From Sphingomonas canadensis (GTDB taxonomy: Bacteria > Pseudomonadota > Alphaproteobacteria > Sphingomonadales > Sphingomonadaceae): DNA of 64,000 nucleotides. The notes under the pieces are model-generated. The model was not told the DNA's origin. It made no database searches and saw nothing but the letters and a program-made list of their open reading frames with translations. The DNA lies in the NCBI RefSeq assembly GCF_026013525.1, contig NZ_JAPDRA010000001.1, positions 558,001 to 622,000 on the forward strand. The letters run 5' to 3'. This document shows positions 50,692 to 60,147 of the stretch, piece by piece; position 1 is the first letter of the stretch, and each line of letters starts with the position of its first letter. The translations under genes and the position numbers were made by a program.

Positions 50692-51810
50692 TCAGGCTCC
50701 CTGGGCCGTCACCGGCTCCGCGCGCTCGGTCTCGGCGATCCAGCCGCCGCCCAGCACGCGATCGCCGGCGTAGAGCACCGCCGCCTGCCCCGGGGCCACG
50801 CCATATTCGGGGCTGTCGAACACCACCCGGCCGTGCTCCAGCCGCGCGGCGACCGGCTTGGCCAGGCTGCGCACCTTGGCGGTCACCGGGCCTTCGTGCC
50901 CCTCGCCGATCCAGTTCAGCCCCTCGATCCGCGCGGCGCGCACCGCCAGCGCGCGCTTCGGCCCCACCACCAGCCGGCGGGTCTCCGGCTCCAGCCGCAG
51001 CACATAGAGCGGTTCGGGGCTGCCGCCGATCTCGATCCCGCGGCGCTGGCCCACGGTGAAGTGGATCAGCCCGCGATGCTCGCCCAGCTTGCGCCCGGCC
51101 TCGTCGACGATGTCGCCGCCGGCCTCGGCCTCGGGCCGCAGCTTCTTGACGAGGCGCGCATAGTCGCCGTCCGGCACGAAGCAGATGTCCTGGCTGTCGG
51201 GCTTGCCGGCCACGCCCAGCCCCAGCTCGGCGGCCAGCGCCCGCACCTGGGGCTTGGGCATGCCGCCCAGCGGGAAGCGGAGGAAATCGAGCTGCGCGCG
51301 CGTGGTGGCGAACAGGAAATAGCTCTGGTCGCGCGCGGGATCGGCGGCGCGGTGCAGCTCGGCGCCGTGCGGCCCCGCCACCCGGCGCACATAATGGCCG
51401 GTCGCCAGGCAATCGGCGCCCAGATCGCGCGCCAGCCCAAGCAGATCGGTGAATTTCGGCCCCATGTTGCACTTCACACAGGGTATCGGCGTGCGCCCCG
51501 CCAGATATTCGTCGGCGAAATCGTCGATCACCTTCTCGCGAAAGCTCGATTCGTGATCGAATACATAATGCGCGATGCCCAGCCGGTCGCACACCGCGCG
51601 CGCGTCGCGGATGTCGCGGCCGGCGCAGCAGCTTCCCGCGCGGCCCACCGCCTCGCCATGATCATAGAGCTGGAGCGTGACCCCGATCGTCTCCGCCCCG
51701 GTGCGCGCGGCCAGCGCGGCCACCACCGAACTGTCGACGCCGCCGGACATGGCGACCACGATCCGCCGGGCCTCGGGCGGGCCGGAAAGCTGGAAATCAC
51801 CGGGGGTCAT
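50692..51810 (-). CDS. mnmA: tRNA-specific 2-thiouridylase
   Basis: MnmA thiolates U34 of Lys, Glu and Gln tRNAs. The protein has about 372 residues. The PP-loop is [12 protein letters not shown], the two catalytic cysteines lie in T-P-I-P-C-V-K-C-N and S-Q-D-I-C-F-V-P, and the central T-G-H-Y-V-R-R and C-terminal beta-barrel (T-V-G-Q-R-R-G-I) are present. ATG 51810 or 51822 could be the start. Between its stop and the PhzF-like stop lies a weak 6-bp hairpin (AGCGGC at 50676, GCCGCT at 50686). Confidence 0.96.
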   Translation of the reverse strand: MTPGDFQLSGPPEARRIVVAMSGGVDSSVVAALAARTGAETIGVTLQLYDHGEAVGRAGSCCAGRDIRDARAVCDRLGIAHYVFDHESSFREKVIDDFADEYLAGRTPIPCVKCNMGPKFTDLLGLARDLGADCLATGHYVRRVAGPHGAELHRAADPARDQSYFLFATTRAQLDFLRFPLGGMPKPQVRALAAELGLGVAGKPDSQDICFVPDGDYARLVKKLRPEAEAGGDIVDEAGRKLGEHRGLIHFTVGQRRGIEIGGSPEPLYVLRLEPETRRLVVGPKRALAVRAARIEGLNWIGEGHEGPVTAKVRSLAKPVAARLEHGRVVFDSPEYGVAPGQAAVLYAGDRVLGGGWIAETERAEPVTAQGA

Positions 51811-51858
51811 CGCCGCCCACATAGGCGCAGCCGCGCCGCAGTTCCATGGCCTGCGTCC

Positions 51859-51898
51859 TGTTCCGGAACACTCTGGTTGCGAAACGATAACTCTGGTT
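51859..51898. promoter_or_regulatory. Palindrome plus 9-bp direct repeats upstream of the sciP region
   Basis: TGTTCCGGAACA (51859-51870) is a perfect 12-bp palindrome. ACTCTGGTT occurs at 51870-51878 and again at 51890-51898, a 20-bp period. These lie between the divergent mnmA gene and the small gene at 51987. I see no CtrA TTAA-N7-TTAA site. Regulatory meaning is inferred from symmetry alone. Confidence 0.4.
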
Positions 51899-51986
51899 AA
51901 GCTGCGGTTCCCACGGCCTTTACTGGCCCTTCAGCACTCTTCGCTAAAAACGGCATCGTCGGAGTTTTTGTCACGGATGCCGTTGA

Positions 51987-52214
51987 GTGGACCTGAGCTT
52001 TGCAAGACTGGAGCGCGACGTCGCCATCACCGCCATGCCCACGGAGCTGGCGGTGCTGCTGGTCGGCGTCGCGGCGCGCCAGGCGGCGAGCCCCACGGCG
52101 CGGGTGCAGGCCCGGCTGATGATCTCCACGCCGGCCGAAGCGCTGCTGGCGCCGCTCCATGGCGCCTTCCACCGCGCGACGGCGCTGGCCCTGGCGCGAT
52201 GGAGGCGGGAGTGA
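51987..52214 (+). CDS. Possible small protein of unknown function upstream of sciP
   Basis: A GTG-initiated frame encodes 75 residues, V-D-L-S-F-A-R-L-E-R-D-V-A-I-T-A-M-P and on to R-A-T-A-L-A-L-A-R-W-R-R-E, Ala- and Leu-rich and mostly helical with a weakly hydrophobic centre (E-L-A-V-L-L-V-G-V-A-A). No good ribosome-binding site is visible and I do not know the family. It is 103 bases upstream of sciP on the same strand and fills a gap between otherwise solid genes. Confidence 0.4.
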   Translation: MDLSFARLERDVAITAMPTELAVLLVGVAARQAASPTARVQARLMISTPAEALLAPLHGAFHRATALALARWRRE

Positions 52215-52317
52215 AGCCGGCGTTTACCCTGCCGTTTTAGCCGATGTTCAAGCCGCGCGAATATTGTCCGTTTGTATTGAGAGAGGGGGCCCCCCGCCCC
52301 GATCCGAGGTTGAGTAG

Positions 52318-52617
52318 ATGATCGAGAACCAGAAGATCCGTCCCGCAAAGGTTATCGGCCCGCTCGGCGAGCCGCTGACGCTCGACTCGCTGCCGCCGCC
52401 CGACACCACCCGCTGGGTGGTGCGCCGCAAGGCCGAGGTGGTGGCCGCCGTCAACGGCGGGCTGCTGACGATCGACGAGGTGTGCGACCGCTATGGCCTC
52501 ACCGTCGAGGAGTTCGCCGGGTGGCAGCGCGCGATCGACCGTTCCGGCATGGCCGGGCTGCGCGTGACCCGCATCCAGCACTATCGCTCGCTGTACGAGC
52601 GCCAGCAGAAATACTGA
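52318..52617 (+). CDS. sciP: SciP, CtrA-inhibiting small regulator (DUF1153)
   Basis: The 99 residues match SciP of Caulobacter closely in pattern: V-I-G-P-L-G-E-P-L-T-L, L-P-P-P-D-T-T-R-W-V-V-R-R-K-A-E-V-V-A-A-V, then G-L-L-T-I-D-E-V-C-D-R-Y-G-L-T-V-E-E-F and the closing L-R-V-T-R-I-Q-H-Y-R. SciP binds the master cell-cycle regulator CtrA and blocks activation of its promoters, and also binds DNA through its helix-turn-helix. It marks the organism as an alphaproteobacterium with a CtrA circuit. The gene appears monocistronic. Confidence 0.93.
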   Translation: MIENQKIRPAKVIGPLGEPLTLDSLPPPDTTRWVVRRKAEVVAAVNGGLLTIDEVCDRYGLTVEEFAGWQRAIDRSGMAGLRVTRIQHYRSLYERQQKY

Positions 52618-52757
52618 CGATCCCGGCGCCGCGCGTGCCCGCCGTGGCCGCGGGCGGCGGCGCCACCTCCCCGCATCTTCGGAACAAAGCGCCGCCGCCG
52701 CGCGTCTGAACCATCATGCCGCCCGCCAAAGCGCGGGCGAAACGGATGGAGGATCGC

Positions 52758-53024
52758 ATGGATCTGGTGGCTCTTATCGTGTGGCTGGTGGTCGGCGGCG
52801 TGGTCGGCTGGCTGGCCAGCCTGGTGATGCGCACCGATGCGCAGCAGGGCATTCTTCTCAACATCGTCGTCGGCATCATCGGCGCGTTCATCGGCGGCTG
52901 GCTGTTCGGCCGTGCGGACATCAGCGACGGCGTGATCTCGGTGCCCTCGTTCCTGATCTCGCTGCTGGGCGCGATCATCCTGCTGGCGGTGGTGAACCTG
53001 GTCCGCCGCGGCGCGCTGCGATAA
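52758..53024 (+). CDS. GlsB/YeaQ/YmgE-family small membrane protein
   Basis: This 88-residue protein has three hydrophobic helices: V-A-L-I-V-W-L-V-V-G-G-V-V-G-W-L-A-S, G-I-L-L-N-I-V-V-G-I-I-G-A-F-I-G-G-W-L-F-G, and S-L-L-G-A-I-I-L-L-A-V-V-N. The Gly-rich second helix is the signature of transglycosylase-associated/YeaQ proteins, which are stress-linked and of unknown mechanism. GGAGG five bases before ATG 52758 sets the start. A related protein is encoded convergently at 53102. Confidence 0.9.
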   Translation: MDLVALIVWLVVGGVVGWLASLVMRTDAQQGILLNIVVGIIGAFIGGWLFGRADISDGVISVPSFLISLLGAIILLAVVNLVRRGALR

Positions 53025-53047
53025 AGCGCGGCGGCGTCGCGCAAGCA

Positions 53048-53077
53048 AAAGGGGCGGCCCCGCGGGACCGCCCCTTT
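53048..53077. terminator. Bidirectional hairpin terminator between two YeaQ-type genes
   Basis: AAAGGGGCGG (53048-53057) and CCGCCCCTTT (53068-53077) are exact complements with a 10-nt, partly pairing GC loop. A-rich sequence flanks the left side and TTT ends the right arm, so it can act on both strands. It lies 23 and 24 bases from the two stop codons. Confidence 0.75.
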
Positions 53078-53101
53078 CTGATTCCGGCGGCGTGCGGCGC
53101 G

Positions 53102-53374
53102 TCAGCGTCGCTTGGCCATCACCACGCGGTAAAGCCCCAGCAGCACCACCGCGCCGATGGTCGAGGCGACGATGGTCTTGAACCAGCTCGGCTCCGCGAT
53201 CCATTCCGCCAGGCCGATCAGCGGGATCACCACATAGGCCAGATAGGCGCCGGCGATGCCCAGGAGGATGGTGACGATCAGGCCGCCGGGATCCTTGCCG
53301 GGCATGATCAGCTTGCCAAGCGCGCCGGCGACCACACCGACGACCAGCCACCCCAAGATATTGTCCGGTAGCAT
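53102..53374 (-). CDS. GlsB/YeaQ/YmgE-family small membrane protein (second copy)
   Basis: The protein has 90 residues and three helices: N-I-L-G-W-L-V-V-G-V-V-A-G-A-L-G-K-L-I-M, then G-G-L-I-V-T-I-L-L-G-I-A-G-A-Y-L-A-Y, and T-I-V-A-S-T-I-G-A-V-V-L-L-G-L-Y-R. The M-P-G-K-D-P-G-G loop between helices 1 and 2 is typical of YeaQ proteins. It is convergent with its relative at 52758. Upstream lie 254 bases shared with the RND operon promoter. Confidence 0.9.
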   Translation of the reverse strand: MLPDNILGWLVVGVVAGALGKLIMPGKDPGGLIVTILLGIAGAYLAYVVIPLIGLAEWIAEPSWFKTIVASTIGAVVLLGLYRVVMAKRR

Positions 53375-53536
53375 CGACTTCCTCCTCTATCGGCCCGTCC
53401 CCGCAGGCCCGGGCCAAGGGTCGCGCCATGCGCCGGGCAATGCAACCCGAATCTTCGGCGGTCCGCCCATGCCGCGCTTGCGAAGCGGCCCGAAAAAGGG
53501 CATCTCCTTGGGCCGGTGGCGCGCAAAACGCACCGC

Positions 53537-53563
53537 TTGCCGGCGGTGATCTATTCATATAAC
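53537..53563 (+). promoter_or_regulatory. Possible promoter of the RND efflux operon
   Basis: TTGCCG (53537-53542) and TATAAC (53558-53563) lie 15 bp apart in a locally AT-rich patch, about 65 bases before the adaptor start. The spacer is shorter than ideal. No regulator gene adjoins and no clear operator is visible. Confidence 0.35.
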
Positions 53564-53628
53564 ACAGTGATGTGAGGCAACGGCTTTATGCCGGGCCGCG
53601 CAGTCGCACGATGAACGAAGAGGCGGGA

Positions 53629-54807
53629 ATGTTCGGAGGAAGGGATCGGCTGGCTATCGAAGGGGATGTTCCGCGCCGCCGGCGTTGGCCCCTGATCATC
53701 GGCGCCCTCGTCGTGGTGGCGGCGCTGGCGATCGCCTTCGTGATGATGGGCGGCGGATCGGCCCCGGCCGAACAGAAGGGCAAGGCCGCGGCCAAGGGCG
53801 GCAACAACGGCCAGATTCCGACTGTCACCGTTGCCGTGCCCGGCCGTTCGCAGATCGGCAACGAGATTTCGGGCACCGGCAGCCTGGCGGCGCGGCGCGA
53901 GATGCCGGTCGGCGTGCCCGGCGAGGGCGGCATGGTGGTGCGCGTGCTGGTGGAGCCGGGCCAGTGGGTCGGCGCCGGCCAGGTGCTCGCCCTGATCGAC
54001 CGTTCGGTGCAGACGCAGACCGCGGCCTCGCTGGAGGCGCAGGTGCGCGTCGCGCGGGCGGACGCCTCGCTCGCCCAGTCCGAGCTGGATCGCGCCAAGG
54101 CGCTGGTCGACCGCGGCTTCATCTCCAAGGCCGATCTGGAGCGCAAGACGGCGACCCGCGATCAGGCGCTGGCGCGCGTTCGCGTGGCCGAGGCGCAGCT
54201 CGCCGAGACGCGCGCGCGCAACCGCCGGCTCGATATCCGCGCGCCCGAGGCCGGGCTGGTGCTCACCCGCGGCGTGGAGCCGGGCCAGATCGTCAGCTCG
54301 GGCAGCGGCGTGCTGTTCCGCATGGCGAAGGGCGGCGAGATGGAGATGCGCGTCCAGTTGAGCGAGGCGGATCTGCAGCGCGTGCGCGTCGGCGCCAGCG
54401 TCCAGGTCCAGCCGGTCGGCTCCGACGCGGTGTTCACCGGCCAGGTGTGGCAGGTGTCGCCGGTGATCGACCAGCAGACGCGCCAGGGCGTCGCCCGCGT
54501 GGCGCTCGCCTATGATCCGGCGCTGCGCCCGGGCGGCTTCGCCTCGGCGCGGATCGTGGCCGGGGTGACCGAGGCGCCGCTGCTCCCGCAATCGGCGGTG
54601 CAGAGCGACGAGCGCGGCAACTTCGTCTATATCATCAACGCGAAGGACGAGGCCGAGCGCCGCCCGATCACCACCGGCGAGGTTTCGGACGCCGGCGTGG
54701 CGATCGTCAGCGGTCTTTCGGGCAACGAGCGAGTCGTGGTCACTGCGGGTGCCTTCCTGAATCCGGGGCAGAAGGTGATCCCGCAGCTACAGAAGAAGGC
54801 GCAATGA
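53629..54807 (+). CDS. RND efflux periplasmic adaptor (membrane fusion protein)
   Basis: The protein has about 392 residues. A single N-terminal membrane anchor (W-P-L-I-I-G-A-L-V-V-V-A-A-L-A-I-A-F-V) precedes the HlyD-type domains: G-T-G-S-L-A-A-R-R-E-M-P-V-G-V-P-G-E-G-G, V-E-P-G-Q-W-V-G-A-G-Q-V-L-A, a short coiled hairpin (about 120-185), I-R-A-P-E-A-G-L-V-L and beta-barrel strands. It links the inner-membrane pump encoded next to an outer-membrane channel. Start 53629 follows GAGGCGGGA; ATG 53611 is possible. No TolC-type gene is adjacent. The pump gene begins one base after the stop codon. Confidence 0.92.
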   Translation: MFGGRDRLAIEGDVPRRRRWPLIIGALVVVAALAIAFVMMGGGSAPAEQKGKAAAKGGNNGQIPTVTVAVPGRSQIGNEISGTGSLAARREMPVGVPGEGGMVVRVLVEPGQWVGAGQVLALIDRSVQTQTAASLEAQVRVARADASLAQSELDRAKALVDRGFISKADLERKTATRDQALARVRVAEAQLAETRARNRRLDIRAPEAGLVLTRGVEPGQIVSSGSGVLFRMAKGGEMEMRVQLSEADLQRVRVGASVQVQPVGSDAVFTGQVWQVSPVIDQQTRQGVARVALAYDPALRPGGFASARIVAGVTEAPLLPQSAVQSDERGNFVYIINAKDEAERRPITTGEVSDAGVAIVSGLSGNERVVVTAGAFLNPGQKVIPQLQKKAQ

Positions 54808-54808
54808 G

Positions 54809-57800
54809 ATGAGCTTCCGCAACATCTCGGCATGGGCGATCCGCAACCCGGTTCCGCCGATCGTGCTGTTCCTGTTCCTGACGATCGCGGGGCTGCTCAG
54901 CTTCTCGCGGATGGACGTGAACAACAACCCGGATATCGACTTCCCGGTCGTCTGGGTCGCGATCTCCCAGCCGGGTGCTGCGCCCAGCGAGCTCGAAACC
55001 CAGATCACGCAGAAGGTCGAATCGGCCGTCCGCAGCCTCCAGGGCATCGACGAGATCAACTCGACGGTGACCGAGGGATCGAGCCAGACGGTCGTCCAGC
55101 TTGCGATCGGCACGCCGATCGATCGCGCGGTGGAGGACGTGCGCAGCGCGATCCAGCAGATCCGCTCCAACCTGCCCGACGGCATCCTGGAGCCGCAGAT
55201 CGGCCGCGTCGATTCGGCCAGCCAGGACGACATCGCCAGCTTCACCGCGATCGCCACCGACATGACGGTGGAGGAGCTGAGCTGGTACATCGACAACACC
55301 GTCGCCAAGGATCTGCTGTCGATCTCCGGCATGGCAGCGGTGAGCCGCAACGGCGGCGTCAACCGCGAGATTCGCGTCCAGCTCGATCCCGCCAAGATCC
55401 AGTCCTATGGCCTCACCGCCAGCCAGGTGAACCAGCAGCTCCGCCAGGTGAACCTGAACGCGGCGGGCGGCCGTGCCGAGATTTCGGGCTTCGAACAGTC
55501 GGTGCGCGTGCTGGGCAACGCCAAGAACGCCTATGAGCTGGGCCAGACCCAGATCGCGCTGGGCGGCGGGCGCACGGTGCGGCTCGCGGATATCGCCACG
55601 GTGCGCGATTCCTATGCGGAGCTGCGCAGCGCCGCGCGCTTCAACGGCCATGCCGTGATCTCGTTCGACATCCAGCGCGCCAAGGGCGCGTCGGACGTCG
55701 CGATCTTCCACGAGGCAGAGGCCAAGCTGCAGAAGCTGCAGGAGAACAACCCCAAGGTCCGCTTCGAACTGCTGTCCAACTGGAGCAAATACGCCGAGGA
55801 GCAGTATCACAGCGCGATGGAGGCGATGATCGAGGGCGCGCTGCTCGCGGTCGTCGTGGTGCTGCTGTTCCTGCGCGACTGGCGCGCGACCTTCATTTCC
55901 GCGCTGGCGATCCCGCTCTCCGCGATCCCGGCGTTCTGGTTCATGGACCTGCTGGGCTTCACGCTGAACCAGATGACGCTGCTGGCGCTCAGCCTGGTGG
56001 CGGGCGTGCTGGTGGACGATGCGATCGTGGAGATCGAGAACATCGTCCGGCATATGCGAATGGGCAAATCGGCCTATCAGGCCGCGATCGACGCGGCGGA
56101 CGAGATCGGCGTGGCCGTGCTCGCCACCACCATGTCGATCGTCGCGGTGTTCCTGCCGGTGGGCCTGATGCCGGGCGTTTCGGGCCAGTTCTTCAAGAAC
56201 TTCGGCCTCACGGTCGTGGCGTCGGTGCTGATGAGCCTTGCCGTCGCGCGTCTGATCACGCCGATGATCGCGGCCTATTTCCTGAAGGCTAAGGGGCACG
56301 CCAGCCATGGCGAGGGCCGGCTGATGGACGGCTATATGGCGGTGCTGCGCTGGACGCTGAAGCATCGCTGGGTCGCGGTGGTGACCAGCATATTGGCCTT
56401 CGCGCTCACCGTGCTGCTGTTCATGTCGATCCCGATGACCTTCCAGCCGACGCAGGACGAGGACCAGGTCACCGCCACGATCGAGATGGTGCCCGGCACC
56501 ACGCTGGAGCAGACCAACCGCGTCGTGGCGCAGGTGGCGGAGCGGCTGCGCAAGGAGCCCGACGTCGAGAATATCTATGAGCGCGCGTTCGTCGGCAACG
56601 GGCGCGTCACCGTGATGCTCAAGGACGATCGCAAGGAGACCAGCGATCAGTTCACCCGGCGCATCACGCCCGATCTGCTGAAGATTCCCGATGCCCGCGT
56701 CGGCTTCCGCGCCCAGGGCGGCTGGGGCTCCAGCGGCCGCGCGTTGACGATCACGCTGGGCGGCGAGGATCCCGCGCTGCTGACGCAGACCGCGCTGACG
56801 CTGGTGGACCAGATGTCGGGGCTGAAATCGCTGGTCGCGCCGCGCATCTCCGGCGATCTCAACCGGCCGGAGATCGTGATCCGGCCGCGGCTCGACCTGG
56901 CGGCCAATCTGGGCGTCACCACGGCCGCGCTCAGCAGTGCGATCCGCATCGCGACGCTGGGCGACATCGACCAGAACAGCGCGAAATTCTCGCTCTCCGA
57001 TCGCCAGATCCCGATCCGGGTGGCGTTGCAGGAGGATGCGCGCGCGCGCCTCTCGACGATCCAGAACCTGCCGGTGCAGACCCAGGCGGGCGGCTCCGTC
57101 CCGCTCAGCGTGGTGGCGGACATCGGTTTCGGCACCGGCCCGACCAAGATCGAGCGGCTGAACCTTCAGCGCCGCATCGTGGTGGGCGCCGATCTGGCCG
57201 CCGATCCCAAGACGGGCAAGGCGGTCGTCTCCGGCGAGGCGATGAAGCAGATCCACGATCTGCCGGTGATGAAGAACCTGCCGGTGGGCGTCGGCGAGCT
57301 GACCGTCGGGCAGGCCAAGTGGCAGGCGGAGATGTTGAACAACTTCTTCATCGCGCTGGGCACGGGCATCTTCCTGGTCTTCGCGGTGCTGGTGCTGCTC
57401 TACCGTCGCTTCATGGCGCCGCTGGTCAACATGGGATCGCTGCTGCTGGCGCCGCTGGGCGGCCTGATCGCGCTGCTGATCGCGGGCTTCCCGCTGTCGC
57501 TGCCGGTGTTCATCGGCATCCTGATGCTGTTCGGCATCGTCGCGAAGAACTCGATCCTGCTGATCGACTTCGCGCTGGAGGAGATGAACAAGGGCGTCGA
57601 GAAGTTCACCGCGCTGGTCGATGCGGGGCACAAGCGCGCCCAGCCGATCGTGATGACCACGGTGGCGATGGTGGCGGGCATGGTGCCGACCGCCTTCTCG
57701 ATGTCGGGCGATGCCTCGTGGCGGGCGCCGATGGGGCTCACCGTGATCGGCGGCCTGATCCTGTCGACGATGCTCACGCTGGTGCTGGTGCCCGCGATCT

Positions 57801-57964
57801 TCAGCCTGGCCATCGGGGTCGAGAACCGGCTGGGGCCGTGGCTGCGGCACCGCCTGCTCACCTATCGGCCCGAACATGCCGACGAAGGGCTGACGATCGA
57901 GCATCACGGCGGCGGATCGATCGGTTATCGCAAGGGCGAGGACGGGCCGCACCCGGCAGAGTGA
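54809..57964 (+). CDS. RND-family multidrug efflux permease (AcrB-like)
   Basis: This proton-driven inner-membrane pump has 1051 residues and twelve helices with two large periplasmic loops. It opens with the usual [11 protein letters not shown]. Proton-relay residues are visible: the Asp pair in [13 protein letters not shown] (helix 4) and Lys in [14 protein letters not shown] (helix 10). [10 protein letters not shown] at about 55 fits the AcrB group rather than the heavy-metal CusA group. Drug or solvent range is unknown. Its gene is one base downstream of the adaptor and presumably co-transcribed. Confidence 0.95.
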   Translation: MSFRNISAWAIRNPVPPIVLFLFLTIAGLLSFSRMDVNNNPDIDFPVVWVAISQPGAAPSELETQITQKVESAVRSLQGIDEINSTVTEGSSQTVVQLAIGTPIDRAVEDVRSAIQQIRSNLPDGILEPQIGRVDSASQDDIASFTAIATDMTVEELSWYIDNTVAKDLLSISGMAAVSRNGGVNREIRVQLDPAKIQSYGLTASQVNQQLRQVNLNAAGGRAEISGFEQSVRVLGNAKNAYELGQTQIALGGGRTVRLADIATVRDSYAELRSAARFNGHAVISFDIQRAKGASDVAIFHEAEAKLQKLQENNPKVRFELLSNWSKYAEEQYHSAMEAMIEGALLAVVVVLLFLRDWRATFISALAIPLSAIPAFWFMDLLGFTLNQMTLLALSLVAGVLVDDAIVEIENIVRHMRMGKSAYQAAIDAADEIGVAVLATTMSIVAVFLPVGLMPGVSGQFFKNFGLTVVASVLMSLAVARLITPMIAAYFLKAKGHASHGEGRLMDGYMAVLRWTLKHRWVAVVTSILAFALTVLLFMSIPMTFQPTQDEDQVTATIEMVPGTTLEQTNRVVAQVAERLRKEPDVENIYERAFVGNGRVTVMLKDDRKETSDQFTRRITPDLLKIPDARVGFRAQGGWGSSGRALTITLGGEDPALLTQTALTLVDQMSGLKSLVAPRISGDLNRPEIVIRPRLDLAANLGVTTAALSSAIRIATLGDIDQNSAKFSLSDRQIPIRVALQEDARARLSTIQNLPVQTQAGGSVPLSVVADIGFGTGPTKIERLNLQRRIVVGADLAADPKTGKAVVSGEAMKQIHDLPVMKNLPVGVGELTVGQAKWQAEMLNNFFIALGTGIFLVFAVLVLLYRRFMAPLVNMGSLLLAPLGGLIALLIAGFPLSLPVFIGILMLFGIVAKNSILLIDFALEEMNKGVEKFTALVDAGHKRAQPIVMTTVAMVAGMVPTAFSMSGDASWRAPMGLTVIGGLILSTMLTLVLVPAIFSLAIGVENRLGPWLRHRLLTYRPEHADEGLTIEHHGGGSIGYRKGEDGPHPAE

Positions 57965-58102
57965 TGCGTTTTCGCTTCCCCTCCCGCTTGCGGGCGGGGC
58001 CGGGGGCGGGCATCCCTGCCGGGTGCAGCGTCCGCCCCTCCTTCCCACGCCCGAACCCCGCGACGGCGGGAGCAGAGCGCGGCGAGCGGCGTTGATCAGG
58101 CG

Positions 58103-59395
58103 ATGACGATCCCGCCCCTTTCGCTGCGCAGCGGCTCCGGCCTGGCGGTGCCGCCCGGGCTCCGGCGGATGCGCTGGATCGCCACTGGGTTGCTGGTGGC
58201 GATGGCGGGCATCTTCGCGGCGGCACGCGCGCTGGAGCATCGCCACCCCGCGATCGGCTTCGTCCGCGCCTTTGCCGAGGCGGCGATGGTCGGCGGGCTG
58301 GCGGACTGGTTCGCCGTCACCGCGCTGTTCCGCCACCCGCTGGGGCTGCCGATCCCGCACACCGCGATCATTCCCCGCAACAAGGATCGCATCGGCGATA
58401 CGCTCGCCAGCTTCCTGCGCGAGAATTTCCTTACGGCGCGCGTCGTCGCGCGGCGGATGCGCGGGCTGGATCTGGCCGGTGCGGCCGGGCGCTGGCTGAT
58501 GCGCTCCGGCGCGGGCGGGGAGGATGCCGGCGCGCGCGGCGGACGGCTGGGCGCGGGCGCATCGCGGCTGGCCGCCGATCTGCTGGAGGCGCTCGACCAG
58601 GAGCGGCTGGGAGGGATGGTGAAGGGCGCGGTCGCCACGCGGCTGCACGGGGTGGAGATCGCGCCGCTGCTCGGCCGCGCGCTCGACGCCGCCATCGCCA
58701 GCGACCGGCATGTGCCGATGCTCGACGGCATGATCCGCTGGACGTCGCGCATGCTGCTCCACAACGAACATCTGATCCGCGACATGGTGCATGCCCGCGC
58801 CGGCGGGCTGATGCGCTGGACCGGGCTGGACGAGACGCTGGCGAACAAGATCATCGGCGGGCTGCACAAGCTGGTCGACGAGATGGCCTATGACCCGGAT
58901 CACCCGATCCGCCGCAAGGCCGAGGAGGGGCTGGAGCGCTTCGCCCGTGACCTCCAGGAAAAGCCCGAGCTGCGCGAGCGGGTGGAGGCGTTCAAGGCCG
59001 AGATGCTGGAGAACCAGGCCTTCCAGGACTGGGTCGAGGGGCTGTGGGAAACCAGCCGGGCCGCGCTGCTGCGCGCCGCGCGCGATCCCGAACGGGTGAT
59101 GGCCGGCCGGCTGGGCGACGCGCTGGCGCAGTTCGGCGAGACGCTGCAGCACGACCGGCGGCTGGCCGACACGATCAACCGCTTCGCGCGCCGCACCGCG
59201 GTGGGCGCGGCGGCGGATTATGGCGACGGCATCGTCCGGCTGGTGTCGGATACGGTGCGCGGCTGGGATGCACGCACCGTCACGACGCGGCTGGAGAATG
59301 CGGTGGGCCGCGATCTGCAATATATCCGCATCAACGGCACGCTGGTCGGCGGGCTCGTCGGCGTGACGATCCACGCCGTGGTGACGCTGTTCTGA
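58103..59395 (+). CDS. DUF445-family membrane-associated protein (YjiN type)
   Basis: The 430-residue protein has an N-terminal helix (W-I-A-T-G-L-L-V-A-M-A-G-I-F-A-A-A), then the DUF445 block V-G-G-L-A-D-W-F-A-V-T-A-L-F-R-H-P-L-G near residue 65, followed by I-P-H-T-A-I-I-P-R-N-K-D-R-I-G. A long charged helical region, probably coiled, precedes a terminal hydrophobic segment G-T-L-V-G-G-L-V-G-V-T-I-H-A-V-V-T-L-F. Function is unknown. The 138 bases between the pump and this gene hold only GC-rich sequence. Confidence 0.88.
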   Translation: MTIPPLSLRSGSGLAVPPGLRRMRWIATGLLVAMAGIFAAARALEHRHPAIGFVRAFAEAAMVGGLADWFAVTALFRHPLGLPIPHTAIIPRNKDRIGDTLASFLRENFLTARVVARRMRGLDLAGAAGRWLMRSGAGGEDAGARGGRLGAGASRLAADLLEALDQERLGGMVKGAVATRLHGVEIAPLLGRALDAAIASDRHVPMLDGMIRWTSRMLLHNEHLIRDMVHARAGGLMRWTGLDETLANKIIGGLHKLVDEMAYDPDHPIRRKAEEGLERFARDLQEKPELRERVEAFKAEMLENQAFQDWVEGLWETSRAALLRAARDPERVMAGRLGDALAQFGETLQHDRRLADTINRFARRTAVGAAADYGDGIVRLVSDTVRGWDARTVTTRLENAVGRDLQYIRINGTLVGGLVGVTIHAVVTLF

Positions 59396-59420
59396 GGGCG
59401 AGCCCGGAACCGGCGGACCT

Positions 59421-60092
59421 TCAGCGCCAGTCCAGCTCCGGCCAGCCCTGCGCCTTGGCCAGCGCCTTCAGCGGGCCATGCGCGTTGACCGCGAAGCCCT
59501 CGTCCGCCCAGGAAAGCAGCGGCGCATCGGACACATGGTCCGAATAGGCGCGGATATGCGCATCGCCGCGCGCGATGCCTTGTTGCGTCATCCAGCCCTG
59601 CACCATGCGCAGCTTGGCCGGGCCATAGCAGTTCTCGCCCTCGATCGCCGGCAGCACATGGCCGTTGCCCGCGCGCTGCGCCCGGGTGGCGATGACGTCG
59701 TCGAAGCCCAGCCGCCGTCCGATCTCGGCGGCGTAGAAGGCGTGCGACGCGGTCGCCAGCACCAGCCGGTATCCGGCCGCCCGGTCCTCCGCCATCCGCG
59801 CGCGGGCGCCGTCCAGCACATGATCGGCGATCACCGCGTCGGCGAAGCTTTCCGCGATGCCGTCCATCTCCGCCGGGGCCACCGCGCCGCCCAGCATGAT
59901 CCGCTGGGTCACCTGTTTCAGCCCCGCCCGGCCGGTGAGGCCCAGCGCATAGCCGATCGTGGCCGCGCCCGCCGCGGGGAGCAGCGCCAGCCGCCAGGGT
60001 GCCCGGCGGCGCGCGGCATGGACCAGGAAGCGGGTCCAGGTCGGCAGGCGCGTGACGGTCTTGTCCATATCGTAAAAGGCGAGGTGCTGCAT
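59421..60092 (-). CDS. HAD-superfamily phosphatase (HAD-IB, SerB-like)
   Basis: The 223-residue protein has all four HAD motifs: F-Y-D-M-D-K-T-V-T near residue 6-14 (nucleophile Asp), L-V-L-A-T-A-S-H (motif II), a Lys in G-P-A-K-L-R-M-V (motif III) and Y-S-D-H-V-S-D-A-P-L-L (motif IV). A hydrophobic cap segment (A-L-L-P-A-A-G-A-A-T-I-G-Y-A-L) follows motif I. HAD-IB enzymes dephosphorylate small metabolites or lipid phosphates; the substrate is unknown. It is divergent from the Mla operon, across 55 bases, so the promoters must overlap. Confidence 0.92.
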   Translation of the reverse strand: MQHLAFYDMDKTVTRLPTWTRFLVHAARRRAPWRLALLPAAGAATIGYALGLTGRAGLKQVTQRIMLGGAVAPAEMDGIAESFADAVIADHVLDGARARMAEDRAAGYRLVLATASHAFYAAEIGRRLGFDDVIATRAQRAGNGHVLPAIEGENCYGPAKLRMVQGWMTQQGIARGDAHIRAYSDHVSDAPLLSWADEGFAVNAHGPLKALAKAQGWPELDWR

Positions 60093-60147
60093 TGGGACAT
60101 CTAGGGCTGCTTGCCGTTCCGGTGCAAATCGCGGAAAAGCGCTGGCG

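Noticed and set aside
54740..59374. Open frame of about 1540 codons antisense to the RND pump and DUF445 genes
   Set aside because: It spans several real genes and is rich in Arg, His and Gln. This is a GC-rich shadow frame.
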